Shown: piece by piece, positions 43,031 to 53,200 of the stretch
How the letters are laid out: each line of letters begins with the position of its first letter
Position numbering within the stretch: position 1 is the stretch's first letter
Source of the DNA: Chryseobacterium paridis
GTDB lineage: Bacteria; Bacteroidota; Bacteroidia; Flavobacteriales; Weeksellaceae
Reading direction: 5' to 3'
DNA length: 64,000 bases
NCBI RefSeq assembly: GCF_016595215.1
Contig: NZ_JAENHK010000010.1
Location: 1,019,136 to 1,083,135 of the forward strand
Program-made: the position numbers and the translations under genes
Notes under the pieces: model-generated
Told to the model about the DNA's origin: nothing
Databases searched by the model: none
Seen by the model: only the letters and a program-made list of their open reading frames with translations

Positions 43031-43064
43031 GAAGGCTTTCAGTTTGTTCTGGAAGCCTTTTTTA
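43031..43064 (+). terminator. Terminator after the KTSC gene
   Basis: GAAGGCTTTC and GGAAGCCTT pair with one mismatch around about ten bases, followed by six T, 22 bases after the stop at 43009. Confidence 0.7.
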
Positions 43065-43087
43065 TTTTGAAAAATGAGATGTTTTTA

Positions 43088-43151
43088 TGTTTTGGCTAAA
43101 GCCTATGGATGGCTTTTTTTGATAAGCGGGCTAAAGCCCGCTCCTATTGAT
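43088..43151 (+). repeat. Palindromic repeat, copy 1
   Basis: GGCTAAAGCC (43094-43103), a spacer, then GATAAGCGGG...CCCGCTCCTATTGAT. The core AGCGGGCT-AA-AGCCCGCT is an 18-base perfect palindrome. It is followed by a TCTCGCAGATTGAGCAGAT tail (43160-43178) shared with copy 2. Four copies lie in the 750-base gap. Confidence 0.8.
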
Positions 43152-43202
43152 AGTTTTCTCTCGCAGATTGAGCAGATAACGAAGATTTTTATCTTGATTG
43201 TT

Positions 43203-43262
43203 TTTGCTAAAGCGAGTGAATTTATATTTCTTGATAAGCGGGTTAAAGCCCGCTCCTATTGA
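43203..43262 (+). repeat. Palindromic repeat, copy 2
   Basis: Same layout as copy 1: TTGCTAAAGCG, spacer, TTGATAAGCGGGTTAAAGCCCGCTCCTATTGAT, with one T for C in the palindrome loop. The tail TCTCGCAGATTGAGCAGAT (43271-43289) repeats that after copy 1. Confidence 0.8.
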
Positions 43263-43420
43263 TGGTTTTCTCTCGCAGATTGAGCAGATCACTCAGATCT
43301 TTATCTAGATTTTCAACAAAATTTAAGTGCCCTCTTTGTCATTGACTTCGTCGAACTTTCAGTTTCCGTAGGAATCTAAACCTTTAAATTTCATAAAATA
43401 ATAAATAATCTATATTCTTT

Positions 43421-43487
43421 GTTTCGGCTAAAGCCAATTGAATTTGTATATTTCTTGATAAGCGGGCTAAAGCCCGCTTCTATTGAT
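43421..43487 (+). repeat. Palindromic repeat, copy 3
   Basis: TTCGGCTAAAGCCAATTG, spacer, TTGATAAGCGGGCTAAAGCCCGCTTCTATTGAT. The tail here is a changed form (CCCACAGATTGCACAAATGA). Confidence 0.8.
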
Positions 43488-43615
43488 TTTGTCTCCCACA
43501 GATTGCACAAATGACACAGATGTTTATGTTGATTCTTGGAGATGTTTCCATTCTAGTACATCATTACTCTATAAGAAATGAGAAAAAATCATGATCCCCT
43601 AATATCCCATTTTTC

Positions 43616-43677
43616 AATAGGAATGGGCTTTAGACCATTCACTTATCAAAACGCTCCATAAGGTTTTAGCCAAAAAT
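43616..43677 (-). repeat. Palindromic repeat, copy 4, inverted
   Basis: Reading the minus strand gives TTTTGGCTAAAACC, spacer, TTGATAAGTGAATGGTCTAAAG, then CCCATTCCTATTGA. It has the same frame as copies 1-3 but lies in the opposite orientation, and the stem is changed on both sides (GAATGG with CCATTC in place of AGCGGG with CCCGCT). Confidence 0.75.
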
Positions 43678-43703
43678 TATAAAAAAACCATATCAAAAGA
43701 GAA

Positions 43704-43740
43704 TACAAAAAAGCGTATCATTTCTGATACGCTTTTTCGG
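43704..43740 (-). terminator. Terminator of the RND efflux operon
   Basis: AAAAGCGTATCA and TGATACGCTTTT form a 12-base stem around four bases, flanked by A and T runs, 20-50 bases past the pump stop at 43760. Confidence 0.85.
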
Positions 43741-43759
43741 TTAATTAAGGTTGTTATAT

Positions 43760-46700
43760 TTAGTCTAAGTGTTTCGGAGTAAATCCATCTTCACTTAGTT
43801 CTCTGTGCTCATAATCTGCTTTCATTTCAGCTTCATAATCTGTTTTCTTATGTTGACCCGTTCTACGAAGAATTGAATCAAATAGAGAGTATACTACAGG
43901 CACGATAATCAAGGTAAGGAATAGAGACGATGTCAAACCACCGATAACTACCCATGCAAGACCTTTATTAAATTCTGCTCCTGCCCCACTTGCCAATGCA
44001 ATTGGTAACATACCAAAGATCATCGCAATTGTCGTCATTAGGATCGGACGAAGACGGGCATGGTTAGCTTGAACTAATGCATCGTGTGTATTAAACCCAG
44101 CCGCTTTCCTCGCATTCGTAAAGTCGACAATCAAGATCGCGTTCTTCGCAACAAGACCAATCAACATGATCATCCCTAACATCGTGAAGATGTTTAATGA
44201 ATTCGCTGTTAAGGCAAGAATAACCATAACCCCGATCATTGCCAGTGGAATTGAGAACAATACCACAAACGGATATACAAAACTGTCATACAGTGAAACC
44301 ATTACCAGATATACCAATACGATAGCTGCTAATAAAGCAATACCTAACGTACCGAAACCTTCCTGCTGGTTTTCCATATCACCACTCCAGATATAATCTA
44401 CTCCTGCAGGCTTATCTTTACCATCCATGAACTTGGCAGCCCATTCATTAGCAACGTCTCCCACAGGTCTACCAACAACTTTTGATCTTACTTTAACAGA
44501 AGGAGATTTATCTCTACGTTCCAATAAGCTAGGTCCTGATCCCATTTTCACTTCTGCAAACTGACTTAAACGAACCTGCTCTCCCTTAGGATTTGTAAAC
44601 ATAAGGTTTTTAACATCATCGATAGATTGTCTGTTGGCATCTCCGAAACGGATATTGATATCATATTCATATTCTCCTGCTCTGTATTTTCCGTCTGTAT
44701 TCCCGTTGAATGCTGTTTGCATCGTTTGTCCTACACTTTGAAGATTTAAGCCTAAAGAAGACATTTTATCTCTGTCAATGTTCACCTGAACTTCAGGGTT
44801 ACCAGTATCTGTTGACAATTCAGCATCTACTGCTCCCGGAACTTTTTTCAACAGTTCTAAGATTCTTGTTGCTTCTTTTACTGCAGTAGCATTATCCGGA
44901 GCTGTTACCACCATTTCGATTGGTGCATTTTCAGCACCTAAGATACCAATTGGAGCAGTTTTAAATTCAACTCCGGTAAATTTCTCTTCTAATGCTCTTT
45001 TTACTTTTGCCGCTTTGATGTTGGTACTTTCAGTACGCTCAGATTTATCGGTAAGGTTTACCTGAACTTCGGACTGATATGTTGTAGCCTGAGCTCCACC
45101 AAAACCTGTTGATTGCTGCCCCACTGTTGTAATCAAATCAACAACATCTTTATCGTTTCTTAAGAACTTTTCAACATCCAATGTTATTTGGTTTGTTTTT
45201 TCAACGGTTGCATCTTTTGATAATTCCATCTGAACTAAGAACTGACCACGGTCAATTGGAGGGAAGAATTCACCACCGATGAAACCGAATGCTACCAACA
45301 TGAATGAAGAGATCAGGATAACAAACGTGATCACAACTGTTGATATTCTTCTTAATGTTGATTTCAAACACCATTCAAGAATTCCTGTAATCCAATGCGT
45401 GAATTTGTCAATCAATCCTTCAAACCAAAGGATGAATTTCTCGAACCAGTTTTTTCCTGTTAAATGCTCCAGTTTACCAAATCTTGATGATAACCAAGGA
45501 ATGATCGTAAATGAAGCTAACAATGATAATAGAGTTGCAATAACTACCGTGACACAAAACTGCCCCAGGATATTTGCTACAAGACCTGAACTCATCGCAA
45601 TTGGAAGGAATACCACCACAATTACCAACGTGATCGCTGCAACGGTAAATCCAATCTCCGAAGCTCCATCATAAGCTGCTCTGATCTTACTTTTACCCAT
45701 CTCCATGTGACGGTAAATGTTTTCCAATACCACGATCGCGTCATCCACAAGGATACCAACCACCAGGGAAAGTCCTAGTAAACTCATTAAGTTCAATGTG
45801 TATCCCATCAGGTTCATTCCAATAAATGCTGCAATCAATGAAGCTGGAATAGAAACCATTACGATAAATGCATTCCTGATACTGTGAAGGAATAATAACA
45901 TCACAATCGCCACGAGAATAATCGCTAAGAATAAATCAAAGATAACGTGGTTCGCAGATTCAAGGGTAAAGTCCGTAGTATCATTTACTACTTTTACTTT
46001 TATCCCCTGAGCTTTATAATTAGTTTCTACTGTTGCAATTGTTTTCTGAACGCTTTCAGATACAGCAACTGCATTGGCATCAGATTGTTTTTTAACCTGC
46101 ATTAAGATCGTAGGAAACTGATTGAATCTTGCTACTTTTTCAACATCTTTTTGTGAATCGAAAACGGTTGCAATATCAGACAAACGAACCTGAGCTCCAT
46201 TTTTATTGGAAACTACAAGATTGCTCATTTCCTCAATCGACTTATATTTTCCAGATAATCTGATCGTAGATTTTGCGATTCTTGTTTTCAAACTACCTGT
46301 AGGGAAATCAAGGTTTGATGAAAGAATTGCCTGTTGAACATCTGCAATTGAAAGTCCATATCCCTGCAATTTTTTCTCATCAAGATTTACCTGAATCTCT
46401 CTTTCCTGTCCACCTACAAGATCAACTTGCGCCACACCATTCACACGAGAGAAAATAGGCTCTATTTTTTTATCTAAAAGATCATAAAGTTCCTTATTGT
46501 TCAATTTATCCGATGAAACACTCATCGTGATGATTGGTAAATCATCCAAAGAGAATTTATTCAGTGAAGGGGGATCTACGTCATCCGGAAGGTCTTTAAG
46601 AACCGCATTCACCTTACGTTGAGCATCATTCAAAGCATAATTTACATCTGCTCCATCATTCAACTGAACCATGATCACAGATAAACTTTCGTAAGAGGAA

Positions 46701-46945
46701 GACTCCACTTTTTTTACGTTTTCCAAAGAACCTACGGCATCCTCAATCTTCCGGGTTACAGATGTTTCTACCTCTGCGGGAGAAGCCCCTGGATAAGTGG
46801 TAGAAATGGTAACCATATTGGTTTCAAACTTTGGAATCAATTCGTATCCCATGAGCGTATAACTCAGGATACCACCCAATGTCAGGATTGTAAATAATAC
46901 AATAACTAACGATGGTCTTTTAATCGATATTTCTGCTAACTTCAT
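43760..46945 (-). CDS. RND efflux transporter permease (AcrB/HAE1-like)
   Basis: The inner-membrane proton-driven pump of a tripartite export system. The 1061 residues have the typical duplicated layout: an N-terminal helix (SLVIVLFTILTLGGILSYTLMG), two large periplasmic porter regions and twelve membrane helices. Proton-relay residues Asp401-Asp402 lie in VVGILVDDAIVVLENI. The second half repeats the pattern (LLAAIVLVYLVMVSLYDSFVYPF). Substrate specificity (drugs, metals or metabolites) cannot be told. It starts seven bases after the adaptor gene stop, in an operon controlled by the TetR gene upstream. Confidence 0.95.
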   Translation of the reverse strand: MKLAEISIKRPSLVIVLFTILTLGGILSYTLMGYELIPKFETNMVTISTTYPGASPAEVETSVTRKIEDAVGSLENVKKVESSSYESLSVIMVQLNDGADVNYALNDAQRKVNAVLKDLPDDVDPPSLNKFSLDDLPIITMSVSSDKLNNKELYDLLDKKIEPIFSRVNGVAQVDLVGGQEREIQVNLDEKKLQGYGLSIADVQQAILSSNLDFPTGSLKTRIAKSTIRLSGKYKSIEEMSNLVVSNKNGAQVRLSDIATVFDSQKDVEKVARFNQFPTILMQVKKQSDANAVAVSESVQKTIATVETNYKAQGIKVKVVNDTTDFTLESANHVIFDLFLAIILVAIVMLLFLHSIRNAFIVMVSIPASLIAAFIGMNLMGYTLNLMSLLGLSLVVGILVDDAIVVLENIYRHMEMGKSKIRAAYDGASEIGFTVAAITLVIVVVFLPIAMSSGLVANILGQFCVTVVIATLLSLLASFTIIPWLSSRFGKLEHLTGKNWFEKFILWFEGLIDKFTHWITGILEWCLKSTLRRISTVVITFVILISSFMLVAFGFIGGEFFPPIDRGQFLVQMELSKDATVEKTNQITLDVEKFLRNDKDVVDLITTVGQQSTGFGGAQATTYQSEVQVNLTDKSERTESTNIKAAKVKRALEEKFTGVEFKTAPIGILGAENAPIEMVVTAPDNATAVKEATRILELLKKVPGAVDAELSTDTGNPEVQVNIDRDKMSSLGLNLQSVGQTMQTAFNGNTDGKYRAGEYEYDINIRFGDANRQSIDDVKNLMFTNPKGEQVRLSQFAEVKMGSGPSLLERRDKSPSVKVRSKVVGRPVGDVANEWAAKFMDGKDKPAGVDYIWSGDMENQQEGFGTLGIALLAAIVLVYLVMVSLYDSFVYPFVVLFSIPLAMIGVMVILALTANSLNIFTMLGMIMLIGLVAKNAILIVDFTNARKAAGFNTHDALVQANHARLRPILMTTIAMIFGMLPIALASGAGAEFNKGLAWVVIGGLTSSLFLTLIIVPVVYSLFDSILRRTGQHKKTDYEAEMKADYEHRELSEDGFTPKHLD

Positions 46946-46952
46946 AAGTCTA

Positions 46953-48014
46953 CTACTTTACAATATTGATTTTTGACCCATTATCTAAGTTGATCTGTCC
47001 ACTGGTAATTACCTGCTCTCCTCCATTAAGACCTGTTAGAATCTGTACCTTATCTCCATATACTTTTCCAGTCGTCACTTTGATCATTTTAGCAGTTCCG
47101 TTTTGAACGATGAACATTTGACCAGAGCTTACTCCGTTTACGAATGCTTCTGCAGGAACTGTTAACATATTTTGAGTTTCAGCTCCATGATTTGTTTTAA
47201 ATACCGCTGTCGCATACATACCTGCTTTTAAGTTTCCTCTGTTCTGAACTTCAATTTCTACAGGGAAGTTTAAAGACGCATCACTTTTAGGAGCAATGAA
47301 TGTAATTCTTCCACTGAAAGAATCTTCTGGCAAAACATTCACATTGATTGGCACTTCCTGACCTAATTGAATTCTTCCAATCTGACTTTCATCTACCAAT
47401 ACTGAAAGTTTTAAACTGTTGATATTTACAATCTCAAACATAGAAGATCCTACCGAAACAACCGTTCCTGGCTCAACCATTTTTTTGTTAATTGTACCAC
47501 TAATACCTGCACGGATGCTTGTATCACCTACTCTAACACCCTGAGCTTTTACAGCTGCCTGCATGTTTTTCAACTGCAATCTTGAATTGTCAAGTTGCTG
47601 TTTTGTAACACCTCCGGTTTTGTAAGCGTTTTCGTAACGCTGATTATCTATAATTGCGTTTTGTAAGTTATTCTGAGCCTGCGTTACATCTACTTCGATC
47701 GCATCTCTTTTGATTGTTGCTAATGTTTGGCCTGCAGAAACATGTGAACCTTCTTTTACCAAAACACTAACGATACGTCCAGCAATTTCAGAAGACTGGT
47801 TCATTTCTTGTTTTGGAAGAAAAGTACCATTCGCTGAGTAATCTGTATCAATATTTTCTCTGGTTACAGTTACTACATTCACGTTGATCTTATCAACCTG
47901 CTTTGCAACTTCTTTAACCTCTTTTGTCTGTTTTTCCTTATTTCCGGCAATCTTATACGCTGCTAAACCAACAAGTACTGCCGCTACGATGATATATATT
48001 AAAGTTTTTTTCAT
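46953..48014 (-). CDS. RND efflux periplasmic adaptor (membrane-fusion protein)
   Basis: The adaptor links the pump to the outer-membrane channel. The 353 residues show an N-terminal signal/anchor helix (LIYIIVAAVLVGLAAYKIAG), a lipoyl-like half motif (VLVKEGSHVSAGQTLATIKRDAI) and a coiled-coil hairpin (QAQNNLQNAIIDNQRYENAY). A second lipoyl half (ISGTINKKMVEPGTVVSVGSSMFEIVN) and a beta-barrel domain follow. It lacks a lipobox Cys, so it is held by the helix or released. Order tolC-adaptor-pump and 5-7 base gaps show one transcript. Confidence 0.94.
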   Translation of the reverse strand: MKKTLIYIIVAAVLVGLAAYKIAGNKEKQTKEVKEVAKQVDKINVNVVTVTRENIDTDYSANGTFLPKQEMNQSSEIAGRIVSVLVKEGSHVSAGQTLATIKRDAIEVDVTQAQNNLQNAIIDNQRYENAYKTGGVTKQQLDNSRLQLKNMQAAVKAQGVRVGDTSIRAGISGTINKKMVEPGTVVSVGSSMFEIVNINSLKLSVLVDESQIGRIQLGQEVPINVNVLPEDSFSGRITFIAPKSDASLNFPVEIEVQNRGNLKAGMYATAVFKTNHGAETQNMLTVPAEAFVNGVSSGQMFIVQNGTAKMIKVTTGKVYGDKVQILTGLNGGEQVITSGQINLDNGSKINIVK

Positions 48015-48019
48015 TTTAG

Positions 48020-49372
48020 TTATGGGTTTTGTAGTGTGTTTAATTCTCCTTTAGCTTTAATTAACTTGATCTCAGCCTGCTTGTAGTCTAATAATGCATT
48101 TGAATAATTCTGTTTTGCAGAAGTCAGAGCATTTTCAGAATCCAACACTTCTGTAAGTGTTGCCAAACCATTCTGATAATTGGATTGTGTATTTTTCTGT
48201 ACTCTTTCCGCAAGATCAACGTTATCCTTCATACTTTGAATGTTAATGATCGAGTTCTCCATATTGGAAATTGCATTTTTATAATCCAAACTCAAATTCA
48301 ACTGGGTATTTTGAATATCCTGATCTAGATCCTGGATATCGATTTCCGCTTGCTGGATCTTAGCTTTTGTAGCCCCACCTGTAAAAATCGGAACATTGAT
48401 ATTCAATCCTATTGCTGAATAATCACTCCAAAGTACTCCATTACTCAAACCATTGGTAAGAGGAAATTTCTTTCCTGTTGCAGCCCATGCGTAATTAGCT
48501 TGCAAGCTTACAGTAGGATAAAGATAAGCTTCCGTTGCTTTCTTATTGAACACAAGAAGTTCTCTGTTTTTATTCTTCACCTGAAGTTCCAAACGGTTAT
48601 CCAAATTCACATTGCTCATAATAAGCTCAGGTCTTGGTTCAATTGTTTTTTCTTCAAGTTCGATTTTAGTATCGATTGGAACACCCATATAAAACTTCAA
48701 AGAGTTTTTTGATAATTCCACAGAATTGATAAGCTGTTGTCTGTTTGATCCAATATTGGTCAACTGTACATTCGTACGGTCAAGATCTATTGATTTAGCT
48801 AACCCATTATCCAATAAACTTTTGATAACGTTTCTTACTTTTTCTGTATTTTCATAGCTTGCCTGTACAGTTTTAAGATTTTCTTCCTGTACAAAAACCT
48901 GATAATAAGCCGTTGCTACATTTTCAATGATTTGTTCATTGGTCAATTGAGCATTCAGAATGTAGAACTCTCTGGTTGATTTCGCAGCTTTAAGACCGGT
49001 AAAAACCCTTTGATCAAAGATAGCCTGCTGAACATTGATCCCTGCATTGGTACTCCAAGGCTGTCCTAACTGAGCAGTTATCCTTTGCCCACCAAATTCC
49101 AGCAATGACTGCTGAATAACAGGGTTATAAGTTAAGGCTGCTGTACCCGTTACCTGAGGTAAGGCTCCAGCTCTGGCTTCATCAATCTTATATTCAGCTT
49201 TTTTGATCTGTAAGGCAGCTTTTTTGGCTTCTGCCTTATTTTGAAGCGCCTGCTTAATTGCCTCCTGTAAGGAAACCTGCTGTTGCGCAGACACTGATGA
49301 GTAGCCGAAAATCATAAATGCTGCAGCTATCCCAATTTTTAGCTTGATTGCAGTTATACGTTTTCTTTTCAT
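48020..49372 (-). CDS. TolC-family outer-membrane channel
   Basis: The outer-membrane and periplasmic tunnel of the export system. The 450 residues start with a signal region (IGIAAAFMIFGYSSVSAQ) and show two helix-rich repeats typical of TolC: SLQEAIKQALQNKAEAKKAALQIKKAEYK and later SLDYKNAISNMENSIINIQSMKDN, with VQKNTQSNYQNGLATLTEVLDSENAL near the end. First gene after the TetR regulator; 97 bases separate them. The N-terminal basic stretch before the signal is longer than usual, so the true start could be an internal Met. Confidence 0.93.
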   Translation of the reverse strand: MKRKRITAIKLKIGIAAAFMIFGYSSVSAQQQVSLQEAIKQALQNKAEAKKAALQIKKAEYKIDEARAGALPQVTGTAALTYNPVIQQSLLEFGGQRITAQLGQPWSTNAGINVQQAIFDQRVFTGLKAAKSTREFYILNAQLTNEQIIENVATAYYQVFVQEENLKTVQASYENTEKVRNVIKSLLDNGLAKSIDLDRTNVQLTNIGSNRQQLINSVELSKNSLKFYMGVPIDTKIELEEKTIEPRPELIMSNVNLDNRLELQVKNKNRELLVFNKKATEAYLYPTVSLQANYAWAATGKKFPLTNGLSNGVLWSDYSAIGLNINVPIFTGGATKAKIQQAEIDIQDLDQDIQNTQLNLSLDYKNAISNMENSIINIQSMKDNVDLAERVQKNTQSNYQNGLATLTEVLDSENALTSAKQNYSNALLDYKQAEIKLIKAKGELNTLQNP

Positions 49373-49469
49373 AATTTATTACTTCGTTTATTTTTTTAAT
49401 AGAATATTGTTCTCAAAATACTTTATTCCTAAAGGACGTATGATATTTAAAAATACTTTAAGCTTTTAA

Positions 49470-50063
49470 CTAATTTTTAAATAACATGTTTAAAATGATC
49501 TCTTTTCGCTCTGATATGATCTTATCAAACTCTTTATCATCGATCATCAGATTCTCCATCAAAAGAGGTCTTATTGCACTTGGAAAAACTAAAAGGGAGA
49601 CCATATTCAAAATAAATTGAATAGGTTTCATTCTTTCAATATTTCCTAATGCCATCTCTCTTTCAATATCCTCATACATCTTTTTCAATTCATCCTCTTC
49701 GATATCTTTCTGATGACAGTTTCCTTTATTGATCTGTGAAACAATATACGTTTCCAGATAAGGGTATTGAAGACTTGTAGACAAGCTGCCTTCAATAAAC
49801 TGACTTATTTTTTCTTTGAAAGGTAGATCAGAACTCTGTATAATCTTCGACTTCTCCTGCTCTACTTTCTGCGCTTCATCAAAAACGATCTGCATCAGAT
49901 TATCTCTGGATCGGAAGTAATAATTGATAAGCGTTCTGTTCACTCCGGCTTCATCTGCAATCTCTTGCGTGGTAGCATCAAACTTCCCTTTCACAAAGAA
50001 TAGGTGCTTCGCAGTTTCTTTGATCAATTCTTGTGTTTGGTCTTTTTTTGCTTGATTTGACAT
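49470..50063 (-). CDS. TetR-family regulator of the efflux operon
   Basis: The 197-residue protein has a TetR N-terminal domain: KETAKHLFFVKGKFDATTQEIADEAGVNRTLINYYFRSRDNLMQIVFDEA, with the helix-turn-helix at about 30-55. The C-terminal ligand domain is variable. It heads the minus-strand efflux genes and likely represses them when no substrate is present. Two TTGTTAAACAA palindromes lie directly upstream of its own start (50065-50077, 50116-50126), consistent with control of its own promoter and of the whole transcript. Confidence 0.93.
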   Translation of the reverse strand: MSNQAKKDQTQELIKETAKHLFFVKGKFDATTQEIADEAGVNRTLINYYFRSRDNLMQIVFDEAQKVEQEKSKIIQSSDLPFKEKISQFIEGSLSTSLQYPYLETYIVSQINKGNCHQKDIEEDELKKMYEDIEREMALGNIERMKPIQFILNMVSLLVFPSAIRPLLMENLMIDDKEFDKIISERKEIILNMLFKN

Positions 50064-50064
50064 T

Positions 50065-50126
50065 TTTGTTAAACAAATTTGTGCAAATGTATATCAAAAT
50101 TTATTTTTGACAAAATTGTTAAACAA
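50065..50126. promoter_or_regulatory. Paired palindromes, candidate TetR operators
   Basis: TTTGTTAAACAAA at 50065-50077 and TTGTTAAACAA at 50116-50126 are each perfect palindromes around one central base, with centres 50 bases apart. A weaker form, AATTAAACAATT, follows at about 50130. The first touches the regulator's start codon. Confidence 0.6.
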
Positions 50127-50219
50127 AATAATTAAACAATTATTATGATTTACATCATGTTTTAAAACAAACAGTTAGAGATTAATGATTCTTAATCCCG
50201 ATAAAGTGAGGTGTTTTTA

Positions 50220-50227
50220 TATATTTG
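50220..50227 (+). promoter_or_regulatory. -7 box for the large surface protein gene
   Basis: TATATTTG matches TAnnTTTG exactly, 17 bases ahead of the ATG at 50245. No TTG is present at the expected -33 place. Confidence 0.45.
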
Positions 50228-50244
50228 CCGAAAATTAAAAATCG

Positions 50245-53200
50245 ATGCGGAAAATTTTACTTCTTTTTTCTTTTGTAACCTTTGGATTTCTATTTTCTCA
50301 GACTAAAGCTTTACAGGATAATCAATACTATTTCTATGAAAATAAAGGCCAGATTGTTGATCAGGATGGAAAAGAAAATGCTGGTGTAAAATATCTTTAT
50401 CATTCAGCAGGATTGAATGTTCAGCTTCGCTCTAATGGCTTTTCTTATGATATTTATGAGACTAAAAAGACACCCAATCCTAATTATTTACAGTTCAAAA
50501 GAGATAAATATCTTGATCCCAAAATATATCATACAGAGGAATTTCTGTACGAAAATCTATTCCATAGAATTGACATTGAACTACTAAATTCAAATAAAAA
50601 TGTGTCAATTCTAACAGAAGGAAAATCTCCTGACTATGACAATTATTATAATATTGCTAACAAAGCAGAAGGAATAACTAAAGTTCATAGGTTTAAAAGA
50701 GTGGTATACCAAAATATCTATTCAAATATTGACTTAGTTTTTTTTAAACCGAAAGACGTTTCAAAACCTATTGAATATAATTTCATCATCCATCCTGGAG
50801 GAAAGATCTCAGATATCAAAATGAAATTCAATGGTGCCTTAACTTTGATTAAAGATGGCAAACTTATTATGAACGTTCGCTTTGGAGAAGTTCAAGAAAA
50901 CATTCCCAATAGTTGGGTATTAGCTGATAAAAACCAGAATATTAACATTTCTTTTAAAGACTTGGGTGATCAGACCTTTGGATTCAATACTCCTGTTAAT
51001 TCTTCTAGCAAAACAATAATAATTGATCCAGTCCCCACACGAATTTGGGGGAGCTATGCCGGAGGAAATGGTGAAGATTATGGAAAAATAAAAACTGACA
51101 GTCAAAATACAGGCTATCTAGTAGGTTCAACCAGCAGTAGCACAAACATTGGTACTTCAGGCGTTTATCAACAAAATATAGCGGGGAATTTTGATGCATT
51201 TATAATGAAAATATCAAGTAATGGACAAAAGCTTTGGGGTACTTATTATGGATATAATCTAAGAGACGACTTTGAAGATGTTGATATTGATGAAAACTTT
51301 AATGTTTATGCTGGAGGAAGTGTGCAAAGAGGACCAAATAATGAAAATGTCGTTTTGGTAAAATTCAATAGTAACGGAGATTTAATATTCCAAAAAGAAT
51401 TTGTGTCAAGTAGAATTGATAGAGTGTATACAGTCTCCTACAATCAAAATCATGTTTATATTGGTGGTGATGCAATGAGTTCGGATTTTCCAACGGTAAA
51501 TGCATTGCAACCAACAAAAGCGACTCCCCTAGGTATGACTGATGGAATTTTGGCCTCTTTAAATGCAACAAACGGAAATGTAGAATGGGCCACCTATTTT
51601 GGAGGATCAGACTCATCTACTTCAGTATTTCAGATATTCTCTTCTACAAATGATCTGGAAATTATTGCCGCAACGCAATCTGTCAATATTCCTATGGTCA
51701 ACCCCTTTCAGGCTGTAAAAGCAGGGATCACCGATGGGGTGTATTTAAAACTTTTAAAATCAGGAAATACAATTATAAGATCTAGCTACTATGGAAATGC
51801 TGGACAAGATGTAATACGACAAGCCCGAATAATCAATAATATTTTAATTCTCCCCGGAGAATATTCCACCGTAGCGGTACCGATGGGACAGCCCGGCGTT
51901 TGGAGAGTAAACTTAGCAAACAATGCAATAACAAAAACATATTTTGATTTTCAATATGATTACCAATTAAATAGCTATCCTGATATTTTAGGAAATGTTT
52001 TTTTTACAGGTTTAAAAACAAGTGGACAGACAATAGATATTTCGACTCCAGGAGCATATATGGGAATGCCACCACAATATGTTTCTACTTTTCTAGTAAA
52101 ATATAATGAAAATGATATAAAGCAATGGGGAACCTATTATACAGGAAACGGCGCGACACAACTGGGATTAGTAACAAAAGATAGTAATGATTTCATCTAT
52201 CTAACAGGAATGTCAAGTGGTAATACATCTGGGATCGCAACACCAGGTACATTTCAGCAATTACCTGGTGGTGGGAATGATATTTTCATAGCAAAATTTA
52301 AAGATTGTACTTCGGCTGCTACAGTAACCTCTAACTCTCCTGTCTGTATCAATTCATCTATTCAATTAAATGCAACAGGAGGAACAACATACAGCTGGAC
52401 GGGACCAAATGGATTTACTTCCACCCAACAAAACCCTACTATTCCAAATGCTACAGCCGCCAATTCGGGAACTTATATCTGTCAAATATCAGGCTCCGGA
52501 GGTTGTGATGGAAGTTTTACAGTGAATGTTGTGGTTGGGGATAATATAGCACCTGTTCCCAATACCGCAAACTTATCTGATATCACAGGAGATTGCCATA
52601 CTATTATTTCCAATTTCCCAACTGCAACTGATAATTGCGCAGGAACAATCACAGCAACAACCACCGATCCACTTTCTTATTCAATTCCAGGAACTTATGT
52701 AATTCATTGGATCTATAATGATGGTCATGGAAATACGTCAACACAAAACCAAAATGTGATTGTAACTTCTCCAGCTCTTCCTACAACAACCAATGTAACG
52801 CAAACATTTTGTGCTACGAATCAGCCAAAAATTTCAGATATTCAAATCACAGGTCAAAATATAAAGTGGTATGATACTTCAGGAAATATTCTACCATCAA
52901 CAACACCATTAGTAAATGGACAGACCTACTACGCTTCCCAAACGATCAATGGATGTGAAAGTAATAAAATAGCAATTCAGGTAGTTGTAAATACTACCCC
53001 TAAACCAGCAGCAAATACAACTCAGGACTTCTGTGCTTCTGCTAATCCGACTTTGGCTAATTTAGTTGTAAATGGAACTTCATTAGTATTTTATAGTACG
53101 ACAGGAAATATTTTACCTCTTACAACTCCACTGGTACACGGACAGACATATTTTGTTACCCAAACGATCAATGGATGTGAGTCAGAGAAATTAGCCATAG

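Noticed and set aside
43088..43677. Repeat cluster as a CRISPR array
   Set aside because: Copies are unevenly spaced, palindromic, partly inverted and differ in the stem; there are no equal spacers and no cas genes nearby.
43760..46945. Plus-strand frame of about 130 codons opposite the RND pump gene
   Set aside because: Rich in Asn, Thr and Ile with no recognisable motif; explained by antisense codon bias.
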